From Acidobacteriota bacterium (GTDB taxonomy: Bacteria; Acidobacteriota; Terriglobia; Terriglobales; Acidobacteriaceae): a stretch of 64,000 bases of DNA. Below the pieces are notes generated by a model, which ran no database searches, was not told where the DNA came from, and saw only the letters and a list, made by a program, of their open reading frames with translations. Where the stretch lies: contig JAJZGF010000007.1 in NCBI GenBank assembly GCA_021805025.1, forward strand, positions 1 through 64,000. The letters run 5' to 3'. Numbering within the stretch: position 1 is the first letter of the stretch; each line of letters starts with the position of its first letter. The position numbers and the translations under genes are program-made. This document shows positions 30,030-40,376 of this stretch, piece after piece.

Positions 30030-30608
30030 CTAAAGTGCGATTCCCGCCGGGCGGTAGATCTGTGCGAAATATTGCATGTCGCGTAAGCCCTCTTCGCCGG
30101 GCGTTTTCGGATCCGGTCCATCCTCTATACAGTGCAAGAAATGCTCGGCCTCTACGGAAAATTGGTAAGGATCGCGTGCTGGTTTGGGTTCATCCAAATG
30201 CGTGCCGGCATAGTCTGCGCACAATCGCAGGTCATCGCAGTTAAAGGCGGGGTCAGCCTCAAGCCAGCCCTTTGAACTATGGACAAGGAAGAATTCGTCC
30301 ATCGGCGCGCCATAGGTGGCGTTGCAGCTGGCTACGATGCCGGAAGCGAACTGCATTGTCCATGAAACATTTTCCTCAAACTCGTTAAAGCGGTCATCGT
30401 GGTCGATGACCGAGGCAAGCGCGGAGATGTGTTCTGGTTCCTCGCCCGCGAGATAGCGGCATGCGTTCAGCGAGTCAATGCCTACTTCGAGGAGCGGACC
30501 GCCTCCGGCAAGCTCCCTGTTCAACCGCCATTGGCCGGGCGCAATAGAAATGCTCTGCAACTATAGATCGATCTCGGCGATGTTGTGCAAGCGTGAACAA
30601 GCTGCCTT
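30030..30608 (-). pseudogene. Truncated Gfo/Idh/MocA oxidoreductase remnant (C-terminal half only)
   Basis: C-terminal domain QWRLNRELAGGGPLLEVGIDSLNACRYLAGEEPEHISAL present, Rossmann half missing. In-frame reading upstream gives ...LHNIAEIDL-TAG-LQSISIAPGQWRLN, so family-like sequence continues across a stop codon. Confidence 0.8.
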
Positions 30609-31107
30609 AGCGCTTGCGCGATTGCTTCCTGGTGACCGTGACGAGTTTGCCCATGACGGCATAGCGGCGTCGCTCCACTGGCGACGACAGCACGAGGCTC
30701 GTGACGGGATTGCCGTAGGGAAGCAGCGCTTCAATCAGGGCTTCGAGGACGGCCATGTCCATGGTCGTGACCTTGAGAAGAAAGTCGTCGCTCCCCGTCA
30801 GGTGATGACATTCGCGGACCTCTTCGAGTGTTTGAACGTATTCCAGCAGGCGGCGATAGTTCTGTCCTCCGCAACGCATGCGAATGAAGGCCATGACCTC
30901 AAGGCCCAGGGCCTCGCGATCGATCTCGACAGTATATCCATGCACGATGCCGACCTCCTCCATCTGCTTGAGCCGTTCGGCCGTCGCTGTAGGCGAGAGA
31001 CCGACGCGCCGGCCAAGTGCTGCAAGGCTTAGCCGGGCGTTTCGCTGAAGCTCCTCCAGGAGCTTTCTGCCATAGATATCCATTAATGCCGTCGAATCCA
31101 TCGCCAT
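30607..31107 (-). CDS. Lrp/AsnC family transcriptional regulator
   Basis: LLEELQRNARLSLAALGRRVGLSPTATAERLKQMEEVGIVHGYTVEID; divergent from hutH. Confidence 0.92.
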   Translation of the reverse strand: MAMDSTALMDIYGRKLLEELQRNARLSLAALGRRVGLSPTATAERLKQMEEVGIVHGYTVEIDREALGLEVMAFIRMRCGGQNYRRLLEYVQTLEEVRECHHLTGSDDFLLKVTTMDMAVLEALIEALLPYGNPVTSLVLSSPVERRRYAVMGKLVTVTRKQSRKR

Positions 31108-31199
31108 AAGCCATCATCGTAAGCGAATCCATCCTTAAAGTCGAACCGTAGCAGCAAAAGCATCTGTACCTTCTGATTGACTTGGCATACGATCGGCTC

Positions 31200-32735
31200 A
31201 TGAACGCATTGGTTCTGGATGGTCAGGCCCTATCACTGGCTGAAATTGAAGCTGTTGCGTTGCACGGTTGTGCGGTGCACCTTGCGTCGAACGCGCTCGC
31301 GAGAGTCGCGCAGAGCCATGCCATCATTGAAGAAATGATCGCTGCCGGGCAAACCGTCTACGGCGTGAACACGGGCTTTGGCAAATTGGCGGATGTGCGC
31401 ATCGCGCCCGAGCGCTTGGCAGACCTGCAACTCAACCTGGTTCGAAGCCATGCGGGAGGCGTGGGCCAACCGTTGTCTGAGGGTGAGTCGCGGGCAATGC
31501 TTCTGCTGCGTGCAAATGTTTTGGCGAAGGGATTCAGCGGAGTCCGACCTGAGTTGCTGAAGTTACTGGCAGCTTTGCTCAATGCAGGTGTACATCCCGT
31601 GATTCCGGAGAAGGGCTCGGTCGGGGCCAGTGGGGATCTTGCCCCGCTTGCGCATCTTGCTCTGGTTGTGATCGGCGAGGGAGAAGCGGTGCATTGTGGC
31701 GAGCGGATGACAGGCGGCGAGGCCCTGAAACGCGCCGGTTTGCTGCCGGTGGCGTTGAGGGCCAAAGAAGGGCTTGCGCTGCTTAACGGAACGCAGGCAA
31801 TGACAGCCGTAGGCGCGCTTGCCGTGGCACGGGCGGTGCGCGTGGCTAAACTTGCCGACCTGGCTGGTGCAATGTCGCTGGAAGCGTTGAAGGGAACTCC
31901 CGCCGCATTTGATGCGCGCATCCAAGAAGTGCGGCCGCACCCTGGGCAGGTCACTGCCGCGGCGCATCTTCTACAACTCTTGCAGGACTCGGAAATTCGC
32001 GAATCACATCGGAGTCAGGATCCGCGCGTGCAGGACGCCTATTGCCTGCGCTGCATGCCCCAGGTGCATGGCGCCGTGCGTGGAGTGCTTGGCCATGTTG
32101 CCGGTGTTCTGCAGACGGAGTCTGGATCGGCCACGGATAATCCGCTTATCTTTCCGGAAGAGTCTCCGGTGTCTTCAGTGCATGGCGCAGTGATCAGCGG
32201 CGGCAACTTCCATGGGGCACCACTAGCCTATGCGTTCGACTACGCAGCTTTGGCGATTACCGATCTTGCCGGCATCACTGAGCGGCGCATTGACCGGCTG
32301 TTGAATCCGGATATCAATGAGGGACTACCAGCGTTTCTGGCGACCGACCCGGGACTGTCTTCTGGCTTCATGATGGCGCAGATTGTGGCGGCTGCGCTTA
32401 TTAGTGAGTGTCAGGTGCTGGCACATCCTTCGTCGACGGGCAGCATTCCCACTGACGGCGGGAAGGAAGATCATGTGTCCATGGGAATGACGGGCGCACT
32501 GAAGTTGCGCCAGATCGTGGAGAACGTGGAATGCATTGTGGCGATTGAGATGATGTGTGCTGCGCAGGGGTTGGAGTTTCGTCTACCGCTGCGGCCCAGC
32601 TATAGTGTGCAACAAGCGCATGAAGCGGTGCGAACAGTGGTGCCGCGACTGGAAAAGGATCGCGTATTGACGCCGGACATTGAGAAGCTGGCCACTGCCG
32701 TGCGAGCGGGTCTGTTTGACGCATGGCTCGACTAG
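31200..32735 (+). CDS. hutH: Histidine ammonia-lyase
   Basis: MIO motif GSVGASGDLAPLAHLAL; YGVNTGFGKLADV; LQLNLVRSHAGG with the SH pair typical of His-specific enzymes. Confidence 0.94.
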   Translation: MNALVLDGQALSLAEIEAVALHGCAVHLASNALARVAQSHAIIEEMIAAGQTVYGVNTGFGKLADVRIAPERLADLQLNLVRSHAGGVGQPLSEGESRAMLLLRANVLAKGFSGVRPELLKLLAALLNAGVHPVIPEKGSVGASGDLAPLAHLALVVIGEGEAVHCGERMTGGEALKRAGLLPVALRAKEGLALLNGTQAMTAVGALAVARAVRVAKLADLAGAMSLEALKGTPAAFDARIQEVRPHPGQVTAAAHLLQLLQDSEIRESHRSQDPRVQDAYCLRCMPQVHGAVRGVLGHVAGVLQTESGSATDNPLIFPEESPVSSVHGAVISGGNFHGAPLAYAFDYAALAITDLAGITERRIDRLLNPDINEGLPAFLATDPGLSSGFMMAQIVAAALISECQVLAHPSSTGSIPTDGGKEDHVSMGMTGALKLRQIVENVECIVAIEMMCAAQGLEFRLPLRPSYSVQQAHEAVRTVVPRLEKDRVLTPDIEKLATAVRAGLFDAWLD

Positions 32736-32822
32736 CGTGCTTTGCAGGATGCGCTTCGCCGGTCGACCTGCGAGCGGCACTGCAATGTACTATGGAGGCA
32801 ATCGCAGGAGGCACAGAGACAC

Positions 32823-33650
32823 GTGAAGCTGCATCGCACTGTTACAGGTAACTTCGTGGAAGAAGACGGCCAATACTATCTTGTTGCCGGACTCGAATGG
32901 GACGCGTTGGTAACGCGCGAGGATTTGCCAGAGTTTCTCTCAGGTATTGTTACAACGAGTAGCCCATCCAAAGAGTCCTGCCCGGAGCAGGTACTGGCGC
33001 CTATTGGGCTGCAAGAGGTGTGGGCCGCTGGCGTTACCTACTATCGCAGCCGCGGAGCGCGCATGGAGGAGTCAAAGGACGCCGGCGGCGGCAATTTTTA
33101 TGACCGCGTATATTCTGCCGAACGCCCGGAGCTGTTTTTCAAGTCAACAGCCAGTCGCACCGTCGGTCCCGGTGGAAAGGTGCGGATCCGCCGCGATGCG
33201 CGCTGGTCAGTGCCGGAGCCTGAATTGACGTTGCTGGTGAGCCCACGCGGGCGCATTACCGGCTACACCATCGGCAACGATATGAGTTCGCGCGACATTG
33301 AGGGCGAGAATCCGCTCTATCTGCCACAGGCGAAAGTGTACGACGGGAGTTGTGCTCTCGGGCCGGGCATTCTGATCGCTACAAGCCCGCTCCCGCATGC
33401 GACCGAGATCATGCTGGAAATCTTCCGCCAGGGACGCATCGAGTTCTCTGGCTCTATTGCACTGACCGAACTGAAACGCGCCCCGAAACTTCTGGTGGAG
33501 TACCTGCATCGCGACAACTCATTTCCCCATGGATGTTTTCTGATGACGGGGACGGGAATTGTGCCGCCGAGCACTTTCACGTTAGTGAGCGGAGATCTCA
33601 TCCGTATCACGATTGAACCCATCGGCACTCTGGAAAACGAAGTGGCCTAA
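32823..33650 (+). CDS. Fumarylacetoacetate hydrolase family protein (KdaD-like)
   Basis: [94 protein letters not shown] start with upstream aggagg. Confidence 0.82.
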   Translation: MKLHRTVTGNFVEEDGQYYLVAGLEWDALVTREDLPEFLSGIVTTSSPSKESCPEQVLAPIGLQEVWAAGVTYYRSRGARMEESKDAGGGNFYDRVYSAERPELFFKSTASRTVGPGGKVRIRRDARWSVPEPELTLLVSPRGRITGYTIGNDMSSRDIEGENPLYLPQAKVYDGSCALGPGILIATSPLPHATEIMLEIFRQGRIEFSGSIALTELKRAPKLLVEYLHRDNSFPHGCFLMTGTGIVPPSTFTLVSGDLIRITIEPIGTLENEVA

Positions 33651-33668
33651 AAGCACAGGAAAGGCGTG

Positions 33669-34343
33669 CTACGACATGTGCTCCTTCAGAAACGCGAGCG
33701 CGCGGCTCCGTGCAAGGGCAGCGGCTTGCGAGTTGTAACTGGCGCGCAGATCGCAGTTGAAGCCGTGGCCTGCGTTTTCGTACAAGTGGATTTCCACTTC
33801 AGGGTTTGCCGTATGCACAGCTTCCACTTGCTCGGCGGAAATGTGTGTGTCGAGCTTTCCAAAATGGAGCTGCACAGGAACCTGCGGTGTTTCTGAGGCA
33901 AAGCTTCCGATGCGTCCAGCATAGTAGCCCACTGCCGCGTCAGGATGAAGCCGCGTTGCGCTGAGCCAGGCGAGAAGGCCACCAAAACAATAGCCAATTA
34001 CGCCAGCCTTGCCTCCTGCTTCCTTGCGCGCGTAGACAAGAGCAGCGTCGACATCGGCCAGCGCCTTGGACAGGTCCGTCTTTTGCAGCAGCCCCATCCC
34101 CTTCTGCGCGTCCTGCCCCTCGTAGGTGAGGTCAACGCCTTTCTCTACGCGGTCAAAGAGCGCGGGAGCGACTGCGATGACGCCGTCTTTGGCATATTCA
34201 TCGGCGATGGAGCGAATGTGCTGATTAATGCCGAAGATCTCTTGAATGACCACGAGTCCGGCGATCGGCTTCCCGGGCGGTCGCGCGACATACGCATCCA
34301 ATTCATGGCCATCGTTGGCCTTCAAAATTATCGTTTCGCCCAT
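33669..34343 (-). CDS. Dienelactone hydrolase family protein
   Basis: VVIQEIFGINQHIRSIADEYAKDGVIAVAPALFDR; nucleophile motif GVIGYCFGG; NAGHGF. Confidence 0.92.
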   Translation of the reverse strand: MGETIILKANDGHELDAYVARPPGKPIAGLVVIQEIFGINQHIRSIADEYAKDGVIAVAPALFDRVEKGVDLTYEGQDAQKGMGLLQKTDLSKALADVDAALVYARKEAGGKAGVIGYCFGGLLAWLSATRLHPDAAVGYYAGRIGSFASETPQVPVQLHFGKLDTHISAEQVEAVHTANPEVEIHLYENAGHGFNCDLRASYNSQAAALARSRALAFLKEHMS

Positions 34344-34401
34344 CGTTCACCCCTTACATTGTTTAGACGACCTGTCACTTGCTCCATTTGCATGGGATTC
34401 A

Positions 34402-36573
34402 TCATTGCGCGTCGCGAACACATCGGAAGCCGATGCCGCCTGAACGATCATAGCTGGGCGCCATCAACAAAAGCTTGCTGTGTTCATGATTTCCGAATGC
34501 GGGCGGGAAGTACCAGATGGAGCCTTGTGGCTGAAAGTACTCGCCGCCGCGCAGGATAGCTGCACGGGTATGCTCGTCAGTAAACTCTTCGGTCCACTGC
34601 CACACGTTGCCTACCAGATCCATGACGCCGTAGGGGCTTGCGCCTTGCGGGTGCGCATCCACCGGGTCGGGCCCGCGCATCGTGCGGTCCTTGTCGGGCA
34701 TGGGTACATTGACAGGCTGCCACTGGTTGCCCCATGGATACTCGCGGCCGTCCGTGCCCTGAGCAGCCATCTGCCACTCCCACTCGTGCGGAAGGCGCTT
34801 GCCGGCCCACTTTGCATAGGATCGAGCGTCTTCAATGGATACCCACGTCACGGGACGATTTGCCCAGCCCTCGGGATAAGCGCCGTTCTTCCAGTCACGC
34901 AGAAAATTGCCGCCATCCACGGGTGTGTAGTGCGTGGCGTCCAGGAATTGTTTGAATTGCGCATTTGTCACTGGGTACTTGTCGATGAAGAATGGTTTCA
35001 TGACCATCCGGTGCTCATGGAAGCGCCGCGGCGCGTCTTCCCATGGATACTGCACATCCACGCCAGGGTCGTCACTTCCTTCAATCTCCGTGCCCTGCAC
35101 TCTAAAGTCGAAATCACCTCCAGGAATTCGCACCATCCCTTCAGGCGTGTCGGCGGCCGGGGTGGTTGGCGGATTTTCCACGATCTTCTGCGTCAATACC
35201 GTCCATTGGTGCGAGAAGTGTGCGAGCGGTTCGGTTGTCATCGCGGCCATTCGCTTCATGAGAGATTGGACGACGGTGCTGGGTTCCCCGAGAGTTGCCA
35301 AGATAGCGCCGAATCCGTTGGCCTCGATTGAGAAGCTGAGCGTGGTATGCGTGCCATTGGGTTCCGGCTGTAATTCCACGCCGTGATAGAGATCGAAATA
35401 GCGCATGCCAGGTACCGCTGGCACATCCATCTGTGGTCCACTCGTGTCATAGGCCGTGCGGTTCACGATGGTCCACACCGTCTCTGACCCAATCGGCCAG
35501 CGGCTGGCATAGATGCCGTAGCTGTGCATGGGGTACAGCGGCTCCCATCCGGGACTGACGAGGAAATGAGCCATGGCGCGCTCGATCGTCGCGATGCGAC
35601 GTGTGGCCTCGGCATCGCGCGGCGTAATGCCGTTCCAGATGCCCCAGACGTTTTCCCAGCTTTCCCAGCCGACACCGTTAAAGAAGGCATATTGCAGGTC
35701 ATCGGTCTTGTCCAAATTCCAGCGGTCGCTTATGTTGACCATGTGGCGCGTCTCAAGCCATTTGAATCGATCGACCATCGGGATGAATGGAAAGTTGTAC
35801 TGCCCCCAGGTCATCACGTTCCAACTAAGAGCCTCATCGCTGGGGCTGTCCTCTGGCTCGAACGCCAGAGGGTGGTCGATCTTCTCCGCCGCGAGTGAGA
35901 ACTCCAGCGGTACGCCGTCCTGCGTATCGCCGTTGACGCCGTCGGCATTGATCTCCTTCATGAGCGCGGCGAGCGCCTGCGGCCAAGGCTGGGATGGCGC
36001 CTCGGTCCCCTCATCCCACATCATCATGGGGAAGAGTACGCGGACACCGCGGCGGTGAAAGTCAGCGACCATCTGGCGCACGCCCTCGATGCCGCCGGGC
36101 ATGGACTCGACCATCTCGAGTTGATTGCGGCTGTCGACACCCATGTTTGGGTATGTAGCCCACACAAGTACGGCATCGATGCCACCGTAGCGTTTCTCCA
36201 GATCATCGAGGTATCGGTCCACAGTATAGCGATGGGTGGCGGGGTCGTAGAAATAGCGATCCTGCACCATCATCTGAGGCTGGATGAAGCCGGATTGGGT
36301 CCAGCTCAACGCGGGCATCTCATAGCGAGAGGGGTCAAAGGCTACGCGGATGCGACGCTCCGCGCGCCAGTGCTGAATGTCGGCAAGCCAGAGTTGATGC
36401 GTGTTAGACCGGCAGGTGACCTCAGGTCCTTCCCATGCATGGTGCAGGTACATGCAGTTCGGTGGAGGAATCTGCTGGCCGCGAGCGGGGTAGGCTGTGT
36501 CCTGAGCCTCTGTCGTCAGAGGGATCGTGGCAACTGCGAGGCCGAGAATGAGTGCGCGCAACATGAAATGCAT
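34402..36573 (-). CDS. Secreted GH-like N-terminal domain fused to SUMF1/formylglycine-generating-enzyme-like domain
   Basis: Signal peptide; TIM-barrel-like GIDAVLVWATYPNMG...GVRVLFPMMMWDEG...INADGVNGDTQDG; C-terminal MVRIPGGDF...FFIDKYPVTNAQFKQFL...KRLPHEWEWQMAAQGTDGREYPWGN...NVWQWTEEF...GFRCVRD. Confidence 0.85.
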   Translation of the reverse strand: MHFMLRALILGLAVATIPLTTEAQDTAYPARGQQIPPPNCMYLHHAWEGPEVTCRSNTHQLWLADIQHWRAERRIRVAFDPSRYEMPALSWTQSGFIQPQMMVQDRYFYDPATHRYTVDRYLDDLEKRYGGIDAVLVWATYPNMGVDSRNQLEMVESMPGGIEGVRQMVADFHRRGVRVLFPMMMWDEGTEAPSQPWPQALAALMKEINADGVNGDTQDGVPLEFSLAAEKIDHPLAFEPEDSPSDEALSWNVMTWGQYNFPFIPMVDRFKWLETRHMVNISDRWNLDKTDDLQYAFFNGVGWESWENVWGIWNGITPRDAEATRRIATIERAMAHFLVSPGWEPLYPMHSYGIYASRWPIGSETVWTIVNRTAYDTSGPQMDVPAVPGMRYFDLYHGVELQPEPNGTHTTLSFSIEANGFGAILATLGEPSTVVQSLMKRMAAMTTEPLAHFSHQWTVLTQKIVENPPTTPAADTPEGMVRIPGGDFDFRVQGTEIEGSDDPGVDVQYPWEDAPRRFHEHRMVMKPFFIDKYPVTNAQFKQFLDATHYTPVDGGNFLRDWKNGAYPEGWANRPVTWVSIEDARSYAKWAGKRLPHEWEWQMAAQGTDGREYPWGNQWQPVNVPMPDKDRTMRGPDPVDAHPQGASPYGVMDLVGNVWQWTEEFTDEHTRAAILRGGEYFQPQGSIWYFPPAFGNHEHSKLLLMAPSYDRSGGIGFRCVRDAQ

Positions 36574-36623
36574 AGTCTCCGGAGGCTACAGCCAGGAATG
36601 AAAGGTGCGGGCGTTAACAGGCA

Positions 36624-37544
36624 TCAGGGATTTCTGTTGAGCAATTCTTCAACCTCTGCCCGCGAAGGCATGGACGACTGGGCGCCTTTTCTGGTGACAG
36701 AGATTGCAGCGGCCGCTGAGGCGAATCGCGCTGCACTCCACGGGTCGAGCCCCTCCAACAGTGCAACGGCCAGGGCGCCATTGAAGCAGTCACCCGCCGC
36801 CACGGTATCGACGGCGTGAATGGGGAAGGGCTTGACCCATGCAGATTCCCCGTCAGCCACAGCAACATAGGCTCCCTGTGCGCCCCGCTTCAATGCGACG
36901 CCGCGCACGCCGCGCTTGAGAAGTTGCTTTGCTGCTGCCTCCGGCGGGAGGCTCTGGCCCACGTAAAGCGCCGTCTCGGTTTCATTTGGAGTGCACCACG
37001 CGATCTTACCCCAAACGTCATCGGGCAGAGGCGCCGCAGGCGCAGGGTCCAGCATGGCGGGTACTCCCGATTGCGCGCACAGGCCAAGGACGCGAAGTAT
37101 CGTTTCGATGGGGAGTTCCAACTGGCAAAGGACCATGCCGGCAGATTGAATCAGGCGTGCATTGCGATCGACACTCGCAGGACCCACTTTCCCATTGGCG
37201 CCCGGCACAACCACAATACAATTTTCACCGTTGGAAGCCACCGCGATAGGCGCTACGCCGGATGGGCCTGCGATGCGCTCAACCGCGGTGGTGTCAACAC
37301 CTGCCGTGGCCAGGTTGGTCACCAGCGCCTCCGCGAAGACATCGTCGCCTACTGCGCCAACCATGCTGACCGGATAGCCGAGCCGTGCCACGGCAACTGC
37401 CTGGTTAGCCCCTTTGCCGCCGGGGGTGGTAATGAAATCAGTTCCAATCAGCGTTTGCCCGGCGAGTGGAATCGCAGGTGTCCGCACGACCAGATCCATA
37501 TTGATGCTGCCAACAACGACAATCGGCTTGCGATGCAAATTCAT
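36624..37544 (-). CDS. rbsK: Ribokinase (PfkB family)
   Basis: VVVGSINMDLVVRTPAIPLAGQTLIGTDFITTPGGKGANQAVAVARLG; DTVAAGDCFNGALAVALLEG. Confidence 0.92.
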   Translation of the reverse strand: MNLHRKPIVVVGSINMDLVVRTPAIPLAGQTLIGTDFITTPGGKGANQAVAVARLGYPVSMVGAVGDDVFAEALVTNLATAGVDTTAVERIAGPSGVAPIAVASNGENCIVVVPGANGKVGPASVDRNARLIQSAGMVLCQLELPIETILRVLGLCAQSGVPAMLDPAPAAPLPDDVWGKIAWCTPNETETALYVGQSLPPEAAAKQLLKRGVRGVALKRGAQGAYVAVADGESAWVKPFPIHAVDTVAAGDCFNGALAVALLEGLDPWSAARFASAAAAISVTRKGAQSSMPSRAEVEELLNRNP

Positions 37545-37560
37545 GCGGGTTCCCAACTCT

Positions 37561-38550
37561 CTAAAATAATGGCGCCAGCGCGACTGCCCCAAGGCCAAGC
37601 AAGAAGAATAGAAACATCAGCGCGAGTAGGAGCCGCGCCATTCGCGATGCGCCCGCAAACTCATGCCAGACAAAGACTCCCCAGCAGGCGGAGATCATTG
37701 TGGCACCCTGACCGATGGAGTAGGAAACGGCCGGTCCCACCAGATGCGCTCCGGATGCAACGAAGTTGGCGACAGCTCCCATACACCAGATGGCGCCGCC
37801 GAGAATGCCTGCCATGTGCCATCCGAGAGGCGCGCAGGTAAACTCCGCACCCTGCACGGAGGGCTTACCATCGAGCGGCCTTCTCATCAGAAGCAGATTG
37901 GCTGGTATGGTGGAGAGCAATACGCCGAGTGCAAAGAAGAATGCTATTGCGTAAGGTCCTGTAGCAGGGCCCAGGTTCATCGCATGTGCAACGAGCGGGT
38001 AGAAGCTACCCATGAGCAACCCTGCGACAAGGCTGAGCACGATGCCCCGCGTGGTCGTGGCTCGCCCGGATGCTTCCCGCTTGCGGTAGGCCGCAGCATC
38101 CAGCACGATGGCGACTGCGACCAGCGCCACGCCGCCGAATAGGAGCAGTGGGTTGCCGGCAGGGCTCACAAGGTAGCTTGAGACCGCGCCCACGACGAGT
38201 GCTAGCCCGATGCCCACTGGGAATGCGACCGCCAGACCTGCTACATCGATGGCAGCGACCAGCAGCAGGTTGGCAACGTTAAAGACCACACCGCCTGCAG
38301 CAGCCCACACCGCAGTGCTGGGCAGAGAGTGCGCGATGGCGGAGATGAAGGGCAGTCCGGCATGGCCAAAGCTTCCGGCAGTTATGCCAAGGAAGACCGC
38401 ACCAAGCGTGAGCCCGATCGCATAGTCCCAGTAAAACAGCTGAAACCGGAAGCCTGGGCACAACTTGAGCGTGTTGGCCCATGAGCCCCAGCACAACATG
38501 CTGAGGATCATGAGCGAGAGAGCTGCCTGGTAGGTTTCAGGAAGAACCAT
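37561..38550 (-). CDS. Sugar transporter, glucose/ribose uptake (GRP/RbsU-like) family
   Basis: Polytopic membrane protein MILSMLCWGSWANTLKLCPGFRFQLFYWDYAIG; immediately upstream of rbsK. Confidence 0.75.
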   Translation of the reverse strand: MVLPETYQAALSLMILSMLCWGSWANTLKLCPGFRFQLFYWDYAIGLTLGAVFLGITAGSFGHAGLPFISAIAHSLPSTAVWAAAGGVVFNVANLLLVAAIDVAGLAVAFPVGIGLALVVGAVSSYLVSPAGNPLLLFGGVALVAVAIVLDAAAYRKREASGRATTTRGIVLSLVAGLLMGSFYPLVAHAMNLGPATGPYAIAFFFALGVLLSTIPANLLLMRRPLDGKPSVQGAEFTCAPLGWHMAGILGGAIWCMGAVANFVASGAHLVGPAVSYSIGQGATMISACWGVFVWHEFAGASRMARLLLALMFLFFLLGLGAVALAPLF

Positions 38551-38631
38551 TCGTGTTTGCCCCGGCTCGAGTTTGTTGCATGAAATGATGTACCCGGACT
38601 TCCGGCCAGATCGTCATCCCCCGCCGCATGC

Positions 38632-39609
38632 TTAACCTTGCTGTTTCGACGCCTTCACCGCCGCTGCCAGGGCCGGCACTACCTCAAACAGATCGCCTAC
38701 AATCCCGTAGTCCGCCACCTCGAAGATTGGCGCTTCAGGATCCTTGTTAATGGCCACGATGCATTGCGATCCCTTCATGCCGACCAGGTGCTGGATCGCG
38801 CCTGAAATCCCGACGGCGATGTAGACCTTGGGAGCGACGGTCTGGCCCGAACTTCCCACCTGGCGCTCCATGGGCAACCAGCCATTGTCACAGATGGGGC
38901 GTGATGCTGCGAGTTCGGCTCCCAGCACGGTAGCCAACTCCTGGACCAACGGAAGATTCTCTGCCCCTTTGATGCCACGACCTACGCTGACGATTAAAGA
39001 TGCTGATCCCAGATCGACTGTCTGCGCTGAGGCACGGAAGGGTGCGCTGGGACGAGTGCGTATCTGCGTCGCTTCCAGAGTGGGCACAAAGGTCTCGATA
39101 GATGCAGCGTCGCTCTCCATTGCATCCGCGCGGAACGCGCCAGATTGCACAGAGAGGAAGCAGGTTCCGTGGCCATGGTGTCGATAGGTGCCGGTAAGGC
39201 GGCCTTGCATAAGCTGGCGCGTGAAAGCAGGCCCAGCCGCGATGCTCGTCACGTCGCCGATGAGTGTCTGGCCGAGTCGCGCCGCAAGAGCAGGAGCGAA
39301 ATCCCGAACCTGATAGGTGTGCGGAAAAACAACATAGTCTGGCTCTTCAACACGCAACAATTGCTCCAGTGCATGCGTGTAACCGTCCGATGTGTAGTTC
39401 TCCAGCAGCGGGTGCTCGACACGCAGGACGCGGCCTAGAGAGCGTGTCGCTGCTTCCGCGGCAAGTGATTCGGTGTTTGCGCCGAGCACGACTCCGTACA
39501 CCGGTTGGCCTAGCATTGCGCCGAGCTGTTGGCCTGCGACAACGGCCTCCCAGCTGATGCGCCCAATCCGGCTGTCACGAGCTTCCAATATTACCCAAAC
39601 TCCACTCAT
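38632..39609 (-). CDS. etfA: Electron transfer flavoprotein alpha subunit
   Basis: [72 protein letters not shown]. Confidence 0.94.
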   Translation of the reverse strand: MSGVWVILEARDSRIGRISWEAVVAGQQLGAMLGQPVYGVVLGANTESLAAEAATRSLGRVLRVEHPLLENYTSDGYTHALEQLLRVEEPDYVVFPHTYQVRDFAPALAARLGQTLIGDVTSIAAGPAFTRQLMQGRLTGTYRHHGHGTCFLSVQSGAFRADAMESDAASIETFVPTLEATQIRTRPSAPFRASAQTVDLGSASLIVSVGRGIKGAENLPLVQELATVLGAELAASRPICDNGWLPMERQVGSSGQTVAPKVYIAVGISGAIQHLVGMKGSQCIVAINKDPEAPIFEVADYGIVGDLFEVVPALAAAVKASKQQG

Positions 39610-40376
39610 AGGACGCGCACCTCAAACTTCAGCTTTTCAACCAGCGCCGCGGCGGCTTCCTGCGGAGTGCCGGACAAAATTTGTGTAGACTTCTGCTTCT
39701 GTGGCATTGCAATACGTTCCAAAGTCACGGCCGGTTCGTCCGCAACCGCAAGCTCGGCGGCAGTCAGGCGGCGGACGTCTTTTGTTTTGGCCCGCTTAAT
39801 TCCCATCAGCGTGGCGTAGCGGAGCTTGTTGCCGCCGGATTGAATCGTGAGCGCGGCAGGCAAAGGAAGCTCGATGTTCTGGAACCACCCTTCTTCGAGT
39901 TCCCGCCTTACAGTGATGCCTTCCTCGGACTTCTCCACGTGCAGAATGAGCGAGGCGTGCGGCAGACCCAGAAGCTCCGCAAGGATCACACCGGTCTGGC
40001 CATATCCGAGATCATCTGACTGCAAGCCAGTGAGCACCAGGTCTGGCTGCTCCGTCCTGATGGCTGCGGCGAGCAGGCGCGCGACTCCCAGCGCGTCCCG
40101 CTCGCCAAGGTCGTTACAGTCAGTGTGGATGGCGCGGTCCGCACCCTTGGCCAGCGCCTCGCGAATCGTGGAGCCGACCCGCTCAGGGCCGGCACTGACG
40201 ACCACCACCTCGCCGCCGTGTTGTTCCTTGAATTGCAATGCTTCTTCCAGAGCGTACGCATCGGACTCATTGAGCGCCCACTGGAGGTCTGTCTCCTCGA
40301 TCCACTTCCCGGTGGAGTCGATGCGCACTTGCGCGTCGCGTTCTGGCACCTGTTTGATAGCAACGACAATTTTCAT
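39606..40376 (-). CDS. etfB: Electron transfer flavoprotein beta subunit
   Basis: MKIVVAIKQVPERDAQVRID; LNESDAYALEEALQ; VLTGLQSDDLGYGQTGVILAELLGLPHAS; overlaps etfA by 4 nt. Confidence 0.94.
   Translation of the reverse strand: MKIVVAIKQVPERDAQVRIDSTGKWIEETDLQWALNESDAYALEEALQFKEQHGGEVVVVSAGPERVGSTIREALAKGADRAIHTDCNDLGERDALGVARLLAAAIRTEQPDLVLTGLQSDDLGYGQTGVILAELLGLPHASLILHVEKSEEGITVRRELEEGWFQNIELPLPAALTIQSGGNKLRYATLMGIKRAKTKDVRRLTAAELAVADEPAVTLERIAMPQKQKSTQILSGTPQEAAAALVEKLKFEVRVL

Noticed and set aside
36816-37841. 341-aa plus-strand ORF
   Set aside because: Antisense to rbsK and the transporter; no recognisable motifs.
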